This document shows, piece by piece, positions 23,432 to 31,313 of a DNA stretch of 33,170 nucleotides. The number at the start of each line of letters is the position of its first letter. The first letter of the stretch is position 1. A model generated the notes under the pieces. That model ran no database searches, was not told where the DNA came from, and saw only the letters and a program-made list of their open reading frames with translations. The position numbers and the translations under genes were made by a program. The DNA comes from JBBDNV01 sp040877415 (GTDB lineage Bacteria > Planctomycetota > Planctomycetia > Pirellulales > PALSA-1355): the NCBI GenBank assembly GCA_040877415.1, contig JBBDNV010000051.1, positions 1 to 33,170 on the forward strand, written 5' to 3'.

Positions 23432-23500
23432 ATGGCCACGCTCGCGTGGCCATATTCATTTTTTCACAGGAGCAAGCATGCTCACACGAGCGTGAGCATG
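23432..23500. repeat. GAGCATG-family hairpins, copy 3 (tandem pair)
   Basis: ATGGCCACG (23432-23440) and CGTGGCCAT (23445-23453) form a perfect 9-bp stem with a 4-nt loop. CATGCTCAC (23477-23485) and GTGAGCATG (23492-23500) form a second 9-bp stem with a 6-nt loop. The pair is nested inside the larger inverted-repeat structure. Confidence 0.65.
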
Positions 23501-23521
23501 GCCCGATGACGACGAAGGCGA

Positions 23522-23587
23522 TCAAACGCACAAGATCAGCACGCCCAAGCCGATGAAGAGGGCTCGCAGCAGTTGGTGCCTGTTCAT
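23522..23587 (-). CDS. Possible 21-residue hydrophobic micro-protein
   Basis: ATG at 23587 opens a 21-codon frame ending in TGA at 23522-23524. The peptide is MNRHQLLRALFIGLGVLILC plus Val: a basic N-terminus followed by one hydrophobic segment long enough for a membrane helix. The purine-rich GAGAGAA lies about 6 nt upstream of the ATG. It is inside a repeat-rich spacer, where chance open frames are expected, and at this length there is no statistical support. I list it because the composition is that of a single-pass micro-protein, not of the GC-rich shadow frames elsewhere. Confidence 0.35.
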   Translation of the reverse strand: MNRHQLLRALFIGLGVLILCV

Positions 23588-23893
23588 GGGAGTTCTCTCG
23601 GTTGCGCGGATGACGCGCGGCGGCTAGCATTTCAGCCACGCATGATCGGCTGTCGGGTACCTGTGGCTTTAAGGATTCTTCGTGCCGGCGCCGCAAGCCC
23701 GTCGCCGATGGCTCCGGGCTAAACGGATAATTCTCCGTGCCGGCGCCGCCAGCACGCTCGTGCCCGCAGCGACCGCTCGGGTGCTCGTTGACGCACCGCC
23801 AAACGGCCCGTACACTCAGCGGAACGCATACTCGATCAGGGCAGATCACGTCGCGAGAGACTAACTGCTTCTTGACACACGACTTGGCACCGA

Positions 23894-25987
23894 ATGGCCG
23901 ACACGACCAAAACCAGTCAGACCGAAAACCAAACCGCTGCCGCCGGCTCGATCGAGATGCTGGCAATCAACACCATTCGCACGCTGGCAATGGACGCGGT
24001 GGAAAAGGCGAAAAGCGGTCATCCGGGCACGCCCATGGCTTTGGCCCCCGTGGCCTATACGCTGTGGAACGAGGTGTTGCGCTTCGACCCGGACGACCCG
24101 ACGTGGCCGGCCCGAGACCGCTTTGTGCTCTCCTGCGGACACGCCTCGATGCTGCTTTACGCGGTGTTGCACCTGGCAGGCGTCAAGCAATTCGCTCTCG
24201 GCAAACCGACCGGCGAGCTGGCCGTCACGCTCGACCAGATCAAGCAGTTCCGGCAGTTGCACAGCCGCTGTCCCGGCCACCCGGAAAACAGGGAAACCTC
24301 CGGCGTGGAAACCACCACCGGACCGCTGGGCCAGGGGCTGGGCAACAGCGTGGGCATGGCGATTGCCGAGCGATGGCTGGCCTCACGTTTTCACCGGCCG
24401 GGCTTCGATCTGTTCGACTACAACGTCTACGCCGTGTGCAGCGACGGCGACTTCATGGAAGGGGTCAGCAACGAGGCCGCCTCGCTGGCCGGCCATTTGA
24501 AGCTCTCGAACCTGTGCTGGATCTACGACGACAACACCATCACGATCGAAGGGCACACCGAGCTGGCCTACAGCGACGAGGTGGCCACGCGGTTTGAGGG
24601 ACTGGGCTGGAACACGATTGAGCTCGCGGACGCCAACGATCTGGACGCGCTGCGCAAAGCGTACAAGGTCTTTGCCAAAACGACCGACCGGCCGACGCTC
24701 ATCATCGTGCACTCGATCATCGGCTACGGCGCCCCGCACAAGCAAAACACGGAGCATGCCCACGGCTCGCCGCTGGGAGACGACGAGATTCGCGCCGCCA
24801 AAGCCTTTTACGGCTGGCCGCCCGACGCGAAGTTTCTGGTCCCCGACCTGGTGCCCAAGCATTTCGCCGCGGGCGTGGGCGCGCGGGGCCGCGAGCTGCA
24901 CCAGGCCTGGAAAACGAGCTTTGCCAGGTACGCCGAAAAGTACAAGGATCTGGCCGACGACTGGCGCCGGATGGAGAAGCGCGAGCTGCCGCCGGGCTGG
25001 GACGCCGAGATTCCGACGTTCCCGCCCGATGCCAAGGGCCTGGCCAGCCGCGCGTCTTCGGGCAAGGTGCTTAACGCGGTGGCCAAGCGCGTGCCGTGGT
25101 TGATCGGCGGATCGGCCGATTTGGCCCCCTCGACCTTGACCACGCTCGCCTGCGACGACACCGGCTCCTTCGAGGCCGGCCACTACGGCGGTCGGAATTT
25201 CCATTTCGGCATCCGCGAACACGGCATGGCCGCGGCGCTCAATGGCATGTCGCTTTCCTACCTCCGACCGTTCGGGGCCACGTTTTTCATCTTCACCGAC
25301 TACCTGCGCCCGTCGATGCGATTGAGCGCGCTCATGCAACTGCCCGTCATCTACGTGCTCACGCACGATTCCATCGGGCTGGGTGAAGACGGTCCGACGC
25401 ATCAGCCGATCGGGCACCTGGCCGCCGCGCGGGCGATTCCCAACTTGCTGGTCATTCGGCCGGCCGACGCCAATGAAACGGCCGAAGCCTGGCGCACGAT
25501 CATGCCGCTTAAGAACCGGCCCGTCGCGCTGGTGCTCACGCGGCAAAATCTGCCGACGATCGACCGCACGAAATACGCGGCCGCGTCGGGCCTGGCCCGC
25601 GGTGGATACGTCTTGGCCGACGCCGATCAGGGCGCGCCCGAGTTGATCCTGATCGGCACCGGCAGCGAAGTCGGCCTGTGCTTGCAAGCTTACGAGCAAT
25701 TGACGGCCGAGGGCGTGCGGGCTCGCCTGGTGAGCATGCCTTGCTGGGAACTGTTCGACGAACAGGACGCGGCGTATCGCAAAAGCGTTTTGCCGCCGTC
25801 GGTCACCGCCCGATTGGCCGTTGAAGCGGGCGTGGAGCAAGGCTGGGCAAAGTATCTCGGCCCGGGAGGCCGCTTCATCGGCATGAAGGGCTACGGCGCA
25901 TCCGCCCCCGCCGCCGCCTTGTTCGAGCACTTCGGCTTTACGTCGGCCAACGTTGTGAAGCAGGCCAAAGAGCTGTTAGGGCGGTAG
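23894..25987 (+). CDS. tkt: Transketolase
   Basis: This 697-residue thiamine diphosphate enzyme moves two-carbon units between sugar phosphates in the non-oxidative pentose phosphate pathway. The N-terminal KAKSGHPGTPMALAP, the cofactor motif SDGDFMEGVSNEAASLAGHL ending in IYDDN, and TTTGPLGQGLGNSVGMAIAE are intact. So are the central FGIREHGMAAALNG and TDYLRPSMRLSALM of the pyrimidine domain, LGEDGPTHQPIGHLA, and the C-terminal LIGTGSEVGL domain. The length is normal. There is no Shine-Dalgarno-like site before the ATG, as for several genes here. It is a single-gene unit after the repeat-rich spacer and convergent with the BshC-like gene. Confidence 0.97.
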   Translation: MADTTKTSQTENQTAAAGSIEMLAINTIRTLAMDAVEKAKSGHPGTPMALAPVAYTLWNEVLRFDPDDPTWPARDRFVLSCGHASMLLYAVLHLAGVKQFALGKPTGELAVTLDQIKQFRQLHSRCPGHPENRETSGVETTTGPLGQGLGNSVGMAIAERWLASRFHRPGFDLFDYNVYAVCSDGDFMEGVSNEAASLAGHLKLSNLCWIYDDNTITIEGHTELAYSDEVATRFEGLGWNTIELADANDLDALRKAYKVFAKTTDRPTLIIVHSIIGYGAPHKQNTEHAHGSPLGDDEIRAAKAFYGWPPDAKFLVPDLVPKHFAAGVGARGRELHQAWKTSFARYAEKYKDLADDWRRMEKRELPPGWDAEIPTFPPDAKGLASRASSGKVLNAVAKRVPWLIGGSADLAPSTLTTLACDDTGSFEAGHYGGRNFHFGIREHGMAAALNGMSLSYLRPFGATFFIFTDYLRPSMRLSALMQLPVIYVLTHDSIGLGEDGPTHQPIGHLAAARAIPNLLVIRPADANETAEAWRTIMPLKNRPVALVLTRQNLPTIDRTKYAAASGLARGGYVLADADQGAPELILIGTGSEVGLCLQAYEQLTAEGVRARLVSMPCWELFDEQDAAYRKSVLPPSVTARLAVEAGVEQGWAKYLGPGGRFIGMKGYGASAPAAALFEHFGFTSANVVKQAKELLGR

Positions 25988-26037
25988 GTGTGCCACTCCT
26001 GTTACCGGGCACACTCCATTTCACCGACATCCTACCG
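25982..26037. repeat. Inverted repeat joining two convergent stop codons
   Basis: CGGTAGG (25982-25988) and CCTACCG (26031-26037) form the outer stem, and GTGTGCC (25988-25994) with GGCACAC (26008-26014) the inner stem. The transketolase TAG and the BshC-like gene's TAG (26032-26034) both lie in the outer arms. There is no T-run. It may act as a 3' hairpin for both convergent transcripts. Confidence 0.45.
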
Positions 26038-27660
26038 GGCGCCGTCTTCTTCGATGGTCGTGCCGGATTCCATCAGCGCTCGCAGGGCGTCGGCCGGATA
26101 GAGGCAGAAGGCGTACTCGCGCGAGGCCAGAACGGATTGCGCCCGCAGGAGGCCGGATAGCTGGTCCCGCCGCTCGAGCAGCCGCGCGCGGGTTTCGGCG
26201 ATCCACGGTTGCAGCGATTCGTTGACGGAGCGAATTTTTCGGCAGCGAAGTTTGGCGTGCTCGGGGGTCGGCGCGGTGGCGATCCATTGACGCTTCTCGC
26301 CGACCAGGGCGTCGGCTTCGCCGTTGGTCGACGGCTCGAAGAATCGCTCCGGATGGTAGGCCAGCTCGCGAATCTGGTGGTCGATCCGCCGCGCGTCGTC
26401 GAGCGTGACGTTGGACCCGGCGACCGGAAGCCGCAGGGTGGCCGTGAGGGTCATGTAGCAGGGTGGCTTCACGCCGAAAAACCGCTCGATCAACAAGTCG
26501 GTCACCTGGTCGTACTTCGCCCCGCCGATGCCGTGCAGGAAGACGTCGCCCAGGCACAAGCGGGCAAAGAGCGTCGTGATCAGGGCCCGGGTTCGCAGCC
26601 GTACGCCGCGCGACGCCAGTTCGGCCAATTGACCGGCCGCGCGATCGACGTCGCCCTCCGGCTCCAGCGCCAGCGCGTGCTCGTTTCCGGCGCGGTCCGA
26701 CAGCACGATCTCGTCGCCGCGCTGCCGGGCGAACAGCCGGCGGCGGCGCGGATCGTCGCGCTGCCAGATCCAGAACGGGGCTTCCAGCCAGCCGTCGTCG
26801 ATCGCCAGGTCGGGCACCGGATGCGCCGTGCTGCGAACGTGATTGGCGCCGCGAAAATCGGCAACCGATCGATTGTATTGCTCCCACAACCGCGGCAGGT
26901 GCGCAAACAGATGGCTGGCGAACCAATAGAACGACGGCAAGCTGCACACGCGGCTCTGCGGAATCTCGAGCGTGACCGACCCCCATAAGCCCTCCTGCTG
27001 GTGCCGGGCCTGGGCCAGACATTCGCCCAGGTTCGCGCATTGCCCGGCGCGCTCGGCGACCAACGGCCAGAACTCGCGCACGAGAGGATCCTTCACCAAC
27101 GGCGCGATCGTCTGCCTGGCCCGCTGGCCGAACGATTCGAGACACCCGCGATCGACGACCGAGCGTTCTTCAAAGGGAATTTCGGGCGACTGCCGGTCGT
27201 AGGGCACGCTCTCGACGCGAGGTTCCGCCGTCGAGCCGGTGGGCACGCGCAGCGACGCACTCTTGATCGTGTCGCTGTCGATGGCCAGGTTCACGGCCAC
27301 GCCGCCGTGCCGCTTCGCCAGGGCGCTTAAGACGAAGTTCTTGAACCACACGCCCGGATGAAACAACTCCGGCTGGTGCCCGGCCACGAGCACGGGGGTC
27401 GCGGGAGTAAGCTCCGGCAAGGGGACGTCGCGGTAAGCACGGGTGTAGTCCCAGGCGGCTTCGAGCAGTTCGCGGCGCGCGTCGCCGGCCAGCCGCGCCA
27501 AAGGCCGGCCGCCGACGTCGTAGTCGTACGTTGCCGCGGCGGCGGCGTTCTGTTCCACCAGCTCGCCGACGGCCGCCAACGGTGGCTCGATCAGGGTGCC
27601 GCCGCTCTCGGCGGGAGCACGCAAGCGTCGCTTGTCGCAGGCCTCGCCCATCAGCTTCAT
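26032..27660 (-). CDS. BshC-like protein of unknown function
   Basis: This is a 542-residue soluble protein. The segment PVLVAGHQPELFHPGVWFKN (90-109) followed by NLAIDSDTIKSASLRVPTG recalls the TGQQxGLxxGPxYTxxK and D-D motifs of BshC, the putative cysteine-adding enzyme of bacillithiol synthesis. The resemblance is from memory and partial. The rest has AIDDGWLEAPFWIWQRDDPRRRRLF and LHGIGGAKYDQVTDLLIERFFG, and helix-rich C-terminal ends. The start at 27660 has GAGGAG 7 nt upstream and overlaps the preceding glycosyltransferase stop as ATGA, so the two are translationally coupled. A GTG-initiated form six codons longer is less likely. It is probably a planctomycete relative of BshC, but bacillithiol itself is not implied. 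Confidence 0.7.
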   Translation of the reverse strand: MKLMGEACDKRRLRAPAESGGTLIEPPLAAVGELVEQNAAAAATYDYDVGGRPLARLAGDARRELLEAAWDYTRAYRDVPLPELTPATPVLVAGHQPELFHPGVWFKNFVLSALAKRHGGVAVNLAIDSDTIKSASLRVPTGSTAEPRVESVPYDRQSPEIPFEERSVVDRGCLESFGQRARQTIAPLVKDPLVREFWPLVAERAGQCANLGECLAQARHQQEGLWGSVTLEIPQSRVCSLPSFYWFASHLFAHLPRLWEQYNRSVADFRGANHVRSTAHPVPDLAIDDGWLEAPFWIWQRDDPRRRRLFARQRGDEIVLSDRAGNEHALALEPEGDVDRAAGQLAELASRGVRLRTRALITTLFARLCLGDVFLHGIGGAKYDQVTDLLIERFFGVKPPCYMTLTATLRLPVAGSNVTLDDARRIDHQIRELAYHPERFFEPSTNGEADALVGEKRQWIATAPTPEHAKLRCRKIRSVNESLQPWIAETRARLLERRDQLSGLLRAQSVLASREYAFCLYPADALRALMESGTTIEEDGAR

Positions 27661-28406
27661 CCAGAAACTCCTCGGCACAAGGTCCTACCCGGCACGTGCG
27701 GCCGCGGGACGCCGGCACTTTTCAATGCCCGATCCAATACCTGGTAATAGTATTGCAGTCGCGTGCCGGCGTCGTCCAGCGAGCCGCCGAACGAGCGCTT
27801 CTCCTCCAGATAGATCAATGGCACCCCCAGCTCGACGATCGAAAGACTGGCGCGAGCCGCCTGCACCCAAACCTCGAGCGGCATCGCATAGCCGGTTTCG
27901 GTAATCGTCAGCGCCGCCAGCGCCTCGCGCCGATACGCCTTGAATCCGCAAAACGCGTCGGTCAACTGGAGCCCCAATCGCCGGTTCAGCTCGGCCGTGA
28001 TCTCGACGTTGATGCGACGCCGGTCCTCGGGCGGCACGCTGGCGTCGTCCAGCCGTTCCAGGTAGCGGCTGCCCGAGACAATTTGGGCTCGGGCCGCGGC
28101 GGCGACAAATTCGGGAATCCGCTGCGGTTCGTGCTGGCCGTCGCAATCGATCGTCACCAGCACGTCGTAGCCTTGCGCAAGCGTCCATTGGAAAGCGCTG
28201 CGCAGGGCGGCGCCGTAGCCCAGATTGCGCTCGTGCGTGATGCGCTGAATGTCGCCGCGGCGCGCCAAAAGCTCGCCGGTGCCGTCCGTCGAACCGTCGT
28301 CGACGACCAGCACGTCGCGGCTGTATCGCAACACCGCCTCGAGCACGGCCTCGACGTGTCCCGCTTCGTTGTATATCGGCAGCGCGGTGAGAAACGGTTG
28401 CGCCAT
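27657..28406 (-). CDS. Family 2 glycosyltransferase
   Basis: This 249-residue GT-A glycosyltransferase is of the dolichol-phosphate-mannose-synthase-like kind. TALPIYNEAGHV (7-18), VVDDGSTDGT (34-43), the metal/nucleotide motif DCDGQHEP (87-94) and VSGSRYLER are all present, and DAFCGFKAYRREAL follows. There are no membrane helices, so it is a soluble or peripheral enzyme using a nucleotide sugar, perhaps with a lipid phosphate acceptor. The start at 28406 places MAQPFLTALPIYNE at the usual domain beginning; a longer frame to 28505 has no family match. The stop overlaps the next gene's ATG by 4 bp. It follows the Nif3-like gene after a 177-bp gap, so that link is less certain. Confidence 0.9.
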   Translation of the reverse strand: MAQPFLTALPIYNEAGHVEAVLEAVLRYSRDVLVVDDGSTDGTGELLARRGDIQRITHERNLGYGAALRSAFQWTLAQGYDVLVTIDCDGQHEPQRIPEFVAAAARAQIVSGSRYLERLDDASVPPEDRRRINVEITAELNRRLGLQLTDAFCGFKAYRREALAALTITETGYAMPLEVWVQAARASLSIVELGVPLIYLEEKRSFGGSLDDAGTRLQYYYQVLDRALKSAGVPRPHVPGRTLCRGVSG

Positions 28407-28583
28407 GTTGGGAGCTGGTGGTTGACGGCTGAAAGTGGCCGGGGATGATGGAGACCAGTTATTGTAAACCATCGCGGCGAAAACGCGACCGCTCTCTGGG
28501 GCCAAACGCAGGCCCGAAGCGCAAAGAAGGGAGACCGACTAAGTACGCAGCCCTCGCGTGCGATTCGAGTTAGTATTTTAGCG

Positions 28584-29369
28584 TTACAGCCAGTGCAAGG
28601 GGTCTTTTTCCTGTTTGCTGGCCCAGACTTCCAGTTCGGGGAACTCTCGAGCCAGCACGCCGGCCAGTTGTTCGACCGCAAATCGTTCGCTGGCAAAGTG
28701 GCCCGCCAGCACCAGCCCCATGCCGAGCGATTCGGCTTCCAGGCAGGCGTGAAAACGCACTTCGCCGGTGACCAGGCAATCGCATCCGGCCACCTTGGCC
28801 GGCTCGAGAAACTCGCCGGCGCTGCCGCAGGCCACGGCCACGGTGCGCACGTGTTGGTCGAGCGGGCCGACGGCCTGAAGATTCTCGATCGCCAGCAGTT
28901 TTTTTACACGATCGGCCAGTTCCTCCAAGGTGATCGTTTTGCCGAGCGTGCCGAATCGACCGGCCCCCTGACCGGCTTCCACGCCCGGCACCAGCGGCCC
29001 GATGTCGCCCAGTTGCAATCCGCCGGCCAGTCGCTGGTTGATCCCCTGTTGGGCCGAATCGAAAGCAGTGTGCGGGCTGAACACGGCGATCTTCGCGCCG
29101 ATCAACTCCAACAGCAAACGCCCTTCGCTCGTTTCGCTGGTGAGCCGCGCGAGCGGTCGAAACGGCAGCGGATGGTGGCTGACGACCAGGTCGGCCCGCT
29201 CGGCAACCGCTTCGGCGGCGCTTGGGGACGTAATCGTCAGGCAGGTCATCACGCGCGCAAGCGGCTGATCGTAACGGCCCACCAACAGCCCGACGTTGTC
29301 CCACGACTCGGCGAGCGCCGGGGGCGCAAACTCGTTCAGGAACTGGGCGACGTCGGCAACCGAGAGCAT
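28584..29369 (-). CDS. Nif3-like dinuclear metal protein (YbgI family)
   Basis: This 261-residue member of the NIF3/YbgI/DUF34 family forms hexamers with a two-metal site. The N-terminal ALAESWDNVGLLVG, the metal residues His65-His66 in VVSHHPLPF, His100 and Asp104 in VFSPHTAFDSA, and the C-terminal GHFASERFAVE (metal His and Glu) are intact. The typical central TGEVRFHACLEAESLGMGLVL is present. The family is near-universal; a GTP cyclohydrolase-like or metal-handling role has been proposed, but the function is not settled. The start at 29369 matches the usual N-terminus; no ribosome site is obvious. It is divergent from the TIM-barrel gene across a 272-bp spacer. Confidence 0.94.
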   Translation of the reverse strand: MLSVADVAQFLNEFAPPALAESWDNVGLLVGRYDQPLARVMTCLTITSPSAAEAVAERADLVVSHHPLPFRPLARLTSETSEGRLLLELIGAKIAVFSPHTAFDSAQQGINQRLAGGLQLGDIGPLVPGVEAGQGAGRFGTLGKTITLEELADRVKKLLAIENLQAVGPLDQHVRTVAVACGSAGEFLEPAKVAGCDCLVTGEVRFHACLEAESLGMGLVLAGHFASERFAVEQLAGVLAREFPELEVWASKQEKDPLHWL

Positions 29370-29641
29370 GACGACCGTGTGTGCGAAATCGACGTGATAT
29401 CAACGAACCGGCGCGATTGAGCCATCGCGGCGCGTGAGTACTACTGTACGCGTTTTCGCTCGTGGCCACAAAGAAAATGTATGTGCAAACGGCGGCCTCG
29501 GGTGCGGCCCAATCGCCGCGGCCGCGAATTGCGCTTGTGGGCGCGACCGAAGCGGGCGATACAATCAGTAAACAACGCACAAGACGCACGCTTTGACAAG
29601 CTCTCGCAATCCAAAAACCTCCTCGCGGAGATCGCCCCCAC

Positions 29642-30424
29642 GTGCCCGCCTTGAAGATCGCCATTCAATTGGCCAGTTTGCGGCTGCCCGTGCGCAAAGC
29701 GCTGGTCGCGGCCGCGCGGTTGGGCGCAAGCGGAGTGGAGATCGACGCCCGGCGCGAATTCCGTCCGCAAGAACTGACCGGGACCGCTCTGCGGGAGCTG
29801 CGCCGCTTGTTGGACGATCATAATCTGCGCGTCTCGGCCGTCGGCTTCCACACGCGCCGCGGTTACGACGTTGCGGACGACATCGAGCGCCGCGTGGCGG
29901 CCACAAAAGGGGCCATGAAAATGGCCGCCGATCTGCGCGCTCCCGTGGTCGTCAACCAGGTCGGTCGCGTGCCCGATAAGCCGCAAGGCCGGACGTGGAA
30001 CCTGCTGGTCGAGACGCTTGCCGACTTGAGCTCATACGGCCAGCACACCGGCGCGCTGCTGGCCGCGCAAACCGGCACCGAAAGCGGAGCCGACCTGGCC
30101 CGCTTGATCCGCTCGCTGCCCGAAGGCGGCATCGGCGTCGATCTGGATCCCGGCAACCTGATCATCAATGGCTTCTCGCCGCTCGAGGCCGTCCAATCGC
30201 TGGGTCCTCACATTTTGCACGTGCATGCCCGTGACGCGGTGCGCGATCTGGCCCGCGGGCGGGGCCTGGAAGTAGCGCTCGGGCGCGGGACGGCCGATTT
30301 CCCGGCACTGCTGGGCGCCTTGGAGGACCATCAATACCGCGGGTATTTTACGATCGCCCGCGATGAGTCGGAAAATCCCGAATTTGAAATCGGCGAGGCC
30401 GTGAAGTATCTCACGAATTTATAG
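29642..30424 (+). CDS. Sugar phosphate isomerase/epimerase-like TIM barrel
   Basis: This 260-residue protein is of the xylose-isomerase-like TIM-barrel superfamily. It runs from KIAIQLASLRLPVRKAL and GASGVEIDARREF through LRVSAVGFHTRRGYD and LRAPVVVNQVG to GIGVDLDPGNLIINGFSP, HILHVHARDAV and GYFTIARDESENP. These correspond to successive barrel strands with the usual metal-binding Glu, Asp and His, although the Glu expected in the centre of the barrel appears replaced in LLAAQTGTESG. It is cytoplasmic. The GTG start at 29642 is the most natural. It is probably an isomerase, epimerase or endonuclease-IV-like hydrolase on a sugar, but the substrate cannot be told. The gene reads away from the Nif3-like gene. 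Confidence 0.85.
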   Translation: MPALKIAIQLASLRLPVRKALVAAARLGASGVEIDARREFRPQELTGTALRELRRLLDDHNLRVSAVGFHTRRGYDVADDIERRVAATKGAMKMAADLRAPVVVNQVGRVPDKPQGRTWNLLVETLADLSSYGQHTGALLAAQTGTESGADLARLIRSLPEGGIGVDLDPGNLIINGFSPLEAVQSLGPHILHVHARDAVRDLARGRGLEVALGRGTADFPALLGALEDHQYRGYFTIARDESENPEFEIGEAVKYLTNL

Positions 30425-30537
30425 CCCGCCCATACACTAACCCGACGCGCAACGAATGGCTCGCACGGCGCTTGCCGGGACACTACAATCGAGCACGAGC
30501 CAAACCAGACCGCTCACCGATACCGGGGACCACCGTC

Positions 30538-31041
30538 ATGACAAACCGCCACATCGCGTCCGCGCTCGTTGGCCTGTTCGTGTCTGCCTCGCTGGCTTTC
30601 GCCCAAGCGGCGCCGGATAAAGGGGCCAGCCCCGAGCCGAGCCAGGAGCAGCTCGAAAAACAATTCGCCGAGACCCTCTCCGGCGCCACGCTGGTTGGGC
30701 AATTCACGATCACCGGCCTCAACGACGACAAGCCGCTCGCGAAAGACAAGTACACGCTGGGTACGGTCAAGAAGCTCAAAAACGGTTTCTGGTCGTTCGA
30801 AGCCCGCATTCAATACGGCAATCACGACGTCAAGCTGCCGCTGGCCCTGCCGGTTAAATGGGCCGGCGACACCCCGGTGATCTCCGTCACCAGCGTGGCC
30901 TTTCCCGGTCTGGGCACGTATTCGGCGCGCGTCGTGATCTATGGCGATCAATACGCGGGCACCTGGAGCGGCAGCGATCACGGCGGACAAATGTTCGGCC
31001 GGATCGTCAAAGCGGGTGAGCAAGTGCCGGCCGACAAGTAG
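30538..31041 (+). CDS. Secreted protein of unknown function
   Basis: This 167-residue protein has a signal peptide (MTNRHIASALVGLFVSASLAFA, cleavage near residue 22-25). A short charged linker precedes a beta-rich domain: FAETLSGATLVGQFTITG, YTLGTVKKLKNGFWSFEARI, DVKLPLALPVKWAGDTPVIS and YSARVVIYGDQYAGTWSGSDHGGQMFGRI. The last segment, with repeated Gly and aromatic residues, resembles the ends of small planctomycete secreted proteins that I remember as conserved but unnamed. The start at 30538 is preferred to an earlier in-frame ATG at 30472 because the signal peptide starts there. No partner is implied by the neighbours, and it may be co-transcribed with the small gene that follows 32 bp downstream. 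Confidence 0.78.
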   Translation: MTNRHIASALVGLFVSASLAFAQAAPDKGASPEPSQEQLEKQFAETLSGATLVGQFTITGLNDDKPLAKDKYTLGTVKKLKNGFWSFEARIQYGNHDVKLPLALPVKWAGDTPVISVTSVAFPGLGTYSARVVIYGDQYAGTWSGSDHGGQMFGRIVKAGEQVPADK

Positions 31042-31073
31042 CGCGGGGCGGGATCGACGCTCCGGAAGGCGCG

Positions 31074-31313
31074 ATGTACTACCTCTACGGATCCAAGTCG
31101 AACGTGCGGCGCAAGCTCGCGGCCACCTTCGACTCCGAACAGCAGTTGCGGAGCTACGTCCGCTGGGCCACGCTCTGGGAGAAAGAAGGCGTCCACAAAT
31201 TCGAGCAGGGCAGCTCGCTGGCCAGCTATCAGGGCTGGAGCTACTCCGACGAACCGTTGAGCGACGAAGACGCAACCGCGGTCGATCACAATCCGACGCC
31301 GAGCATGTTATGA
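31074..31313 (+). CDS. Small conserved-looking protein of unknown function
   Basis: This 79-residue soluble protein is not one I recognise. It reads MYYLYGSKSNVRRKLAATFD, then SEQQLRSYVRWATLWEKEGVHKFEQGSSLASYQGW and an acidic tail. It has many aromatic and charged residues and ordinary amino-acid balance, unlike the Arg/Ala/Pro-rich shadow frames around it. GGAAGG 4-5 nt upstream supports the start. It follows the secreted protein gene by 32 bp. Its last two codons overlap the rsmE stop on the other strand by 6 bp. Confidence 0.68.
   Translation: MYYLYGSKSNVRRKLAATFDSEQQLRSYVRWATLWEKEGVHKFEQGSSLASYQGWSYSDEPLSDEDATAVDHNPTPSML

Larger units (their letters stand above)
23380..23728. repeat. 349-bp structure with 30-bp perfect inverted arms
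   Basis: The left arm (23380-23409) and right arm (23699-23728) are perfect reverse complements over 30 bp; the left arm begins ATCCGTTTAGCCCGGAG. Similarity continues inward for about 14 more bases with three mismatches. The interior contains two hairpins and a small open frame, described separately. The left arm includes the cyclophilin stop codon. No transposase or target-site duplication was found. It is either a MITE-like element or two inverted copies of a dispersed 45-bp repeat. Confidence 0.75.
23390..23893. other. Repeat-rich spacer between cyclophilin and transketolase
   Basis: This 504-bp stretch has no ordinary-sized gene. It holds the 30-bp inverted arms, two perfect hairpins, a 21-codon minus-strand open frame, and a 14-bp direct repeat CGTGCCGGCGCCGC at 23681-23694 and 23736-23749. 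The right 140 bp before transketolase show no clear promoter boxes. Confidence 0.7.

Noticed and set aside
24383..25930. Minus-strand open frame of 515 codons
   Set aside because: It is antisense to transketolase, which has complete motifs.
26032..29369. Possible bacillithiol synthesis operon
   Set aside because: The glycosyltransferase is family 2 and not BshA-like, no deacetylase is adjacent, and the BshC resemblance is partial.
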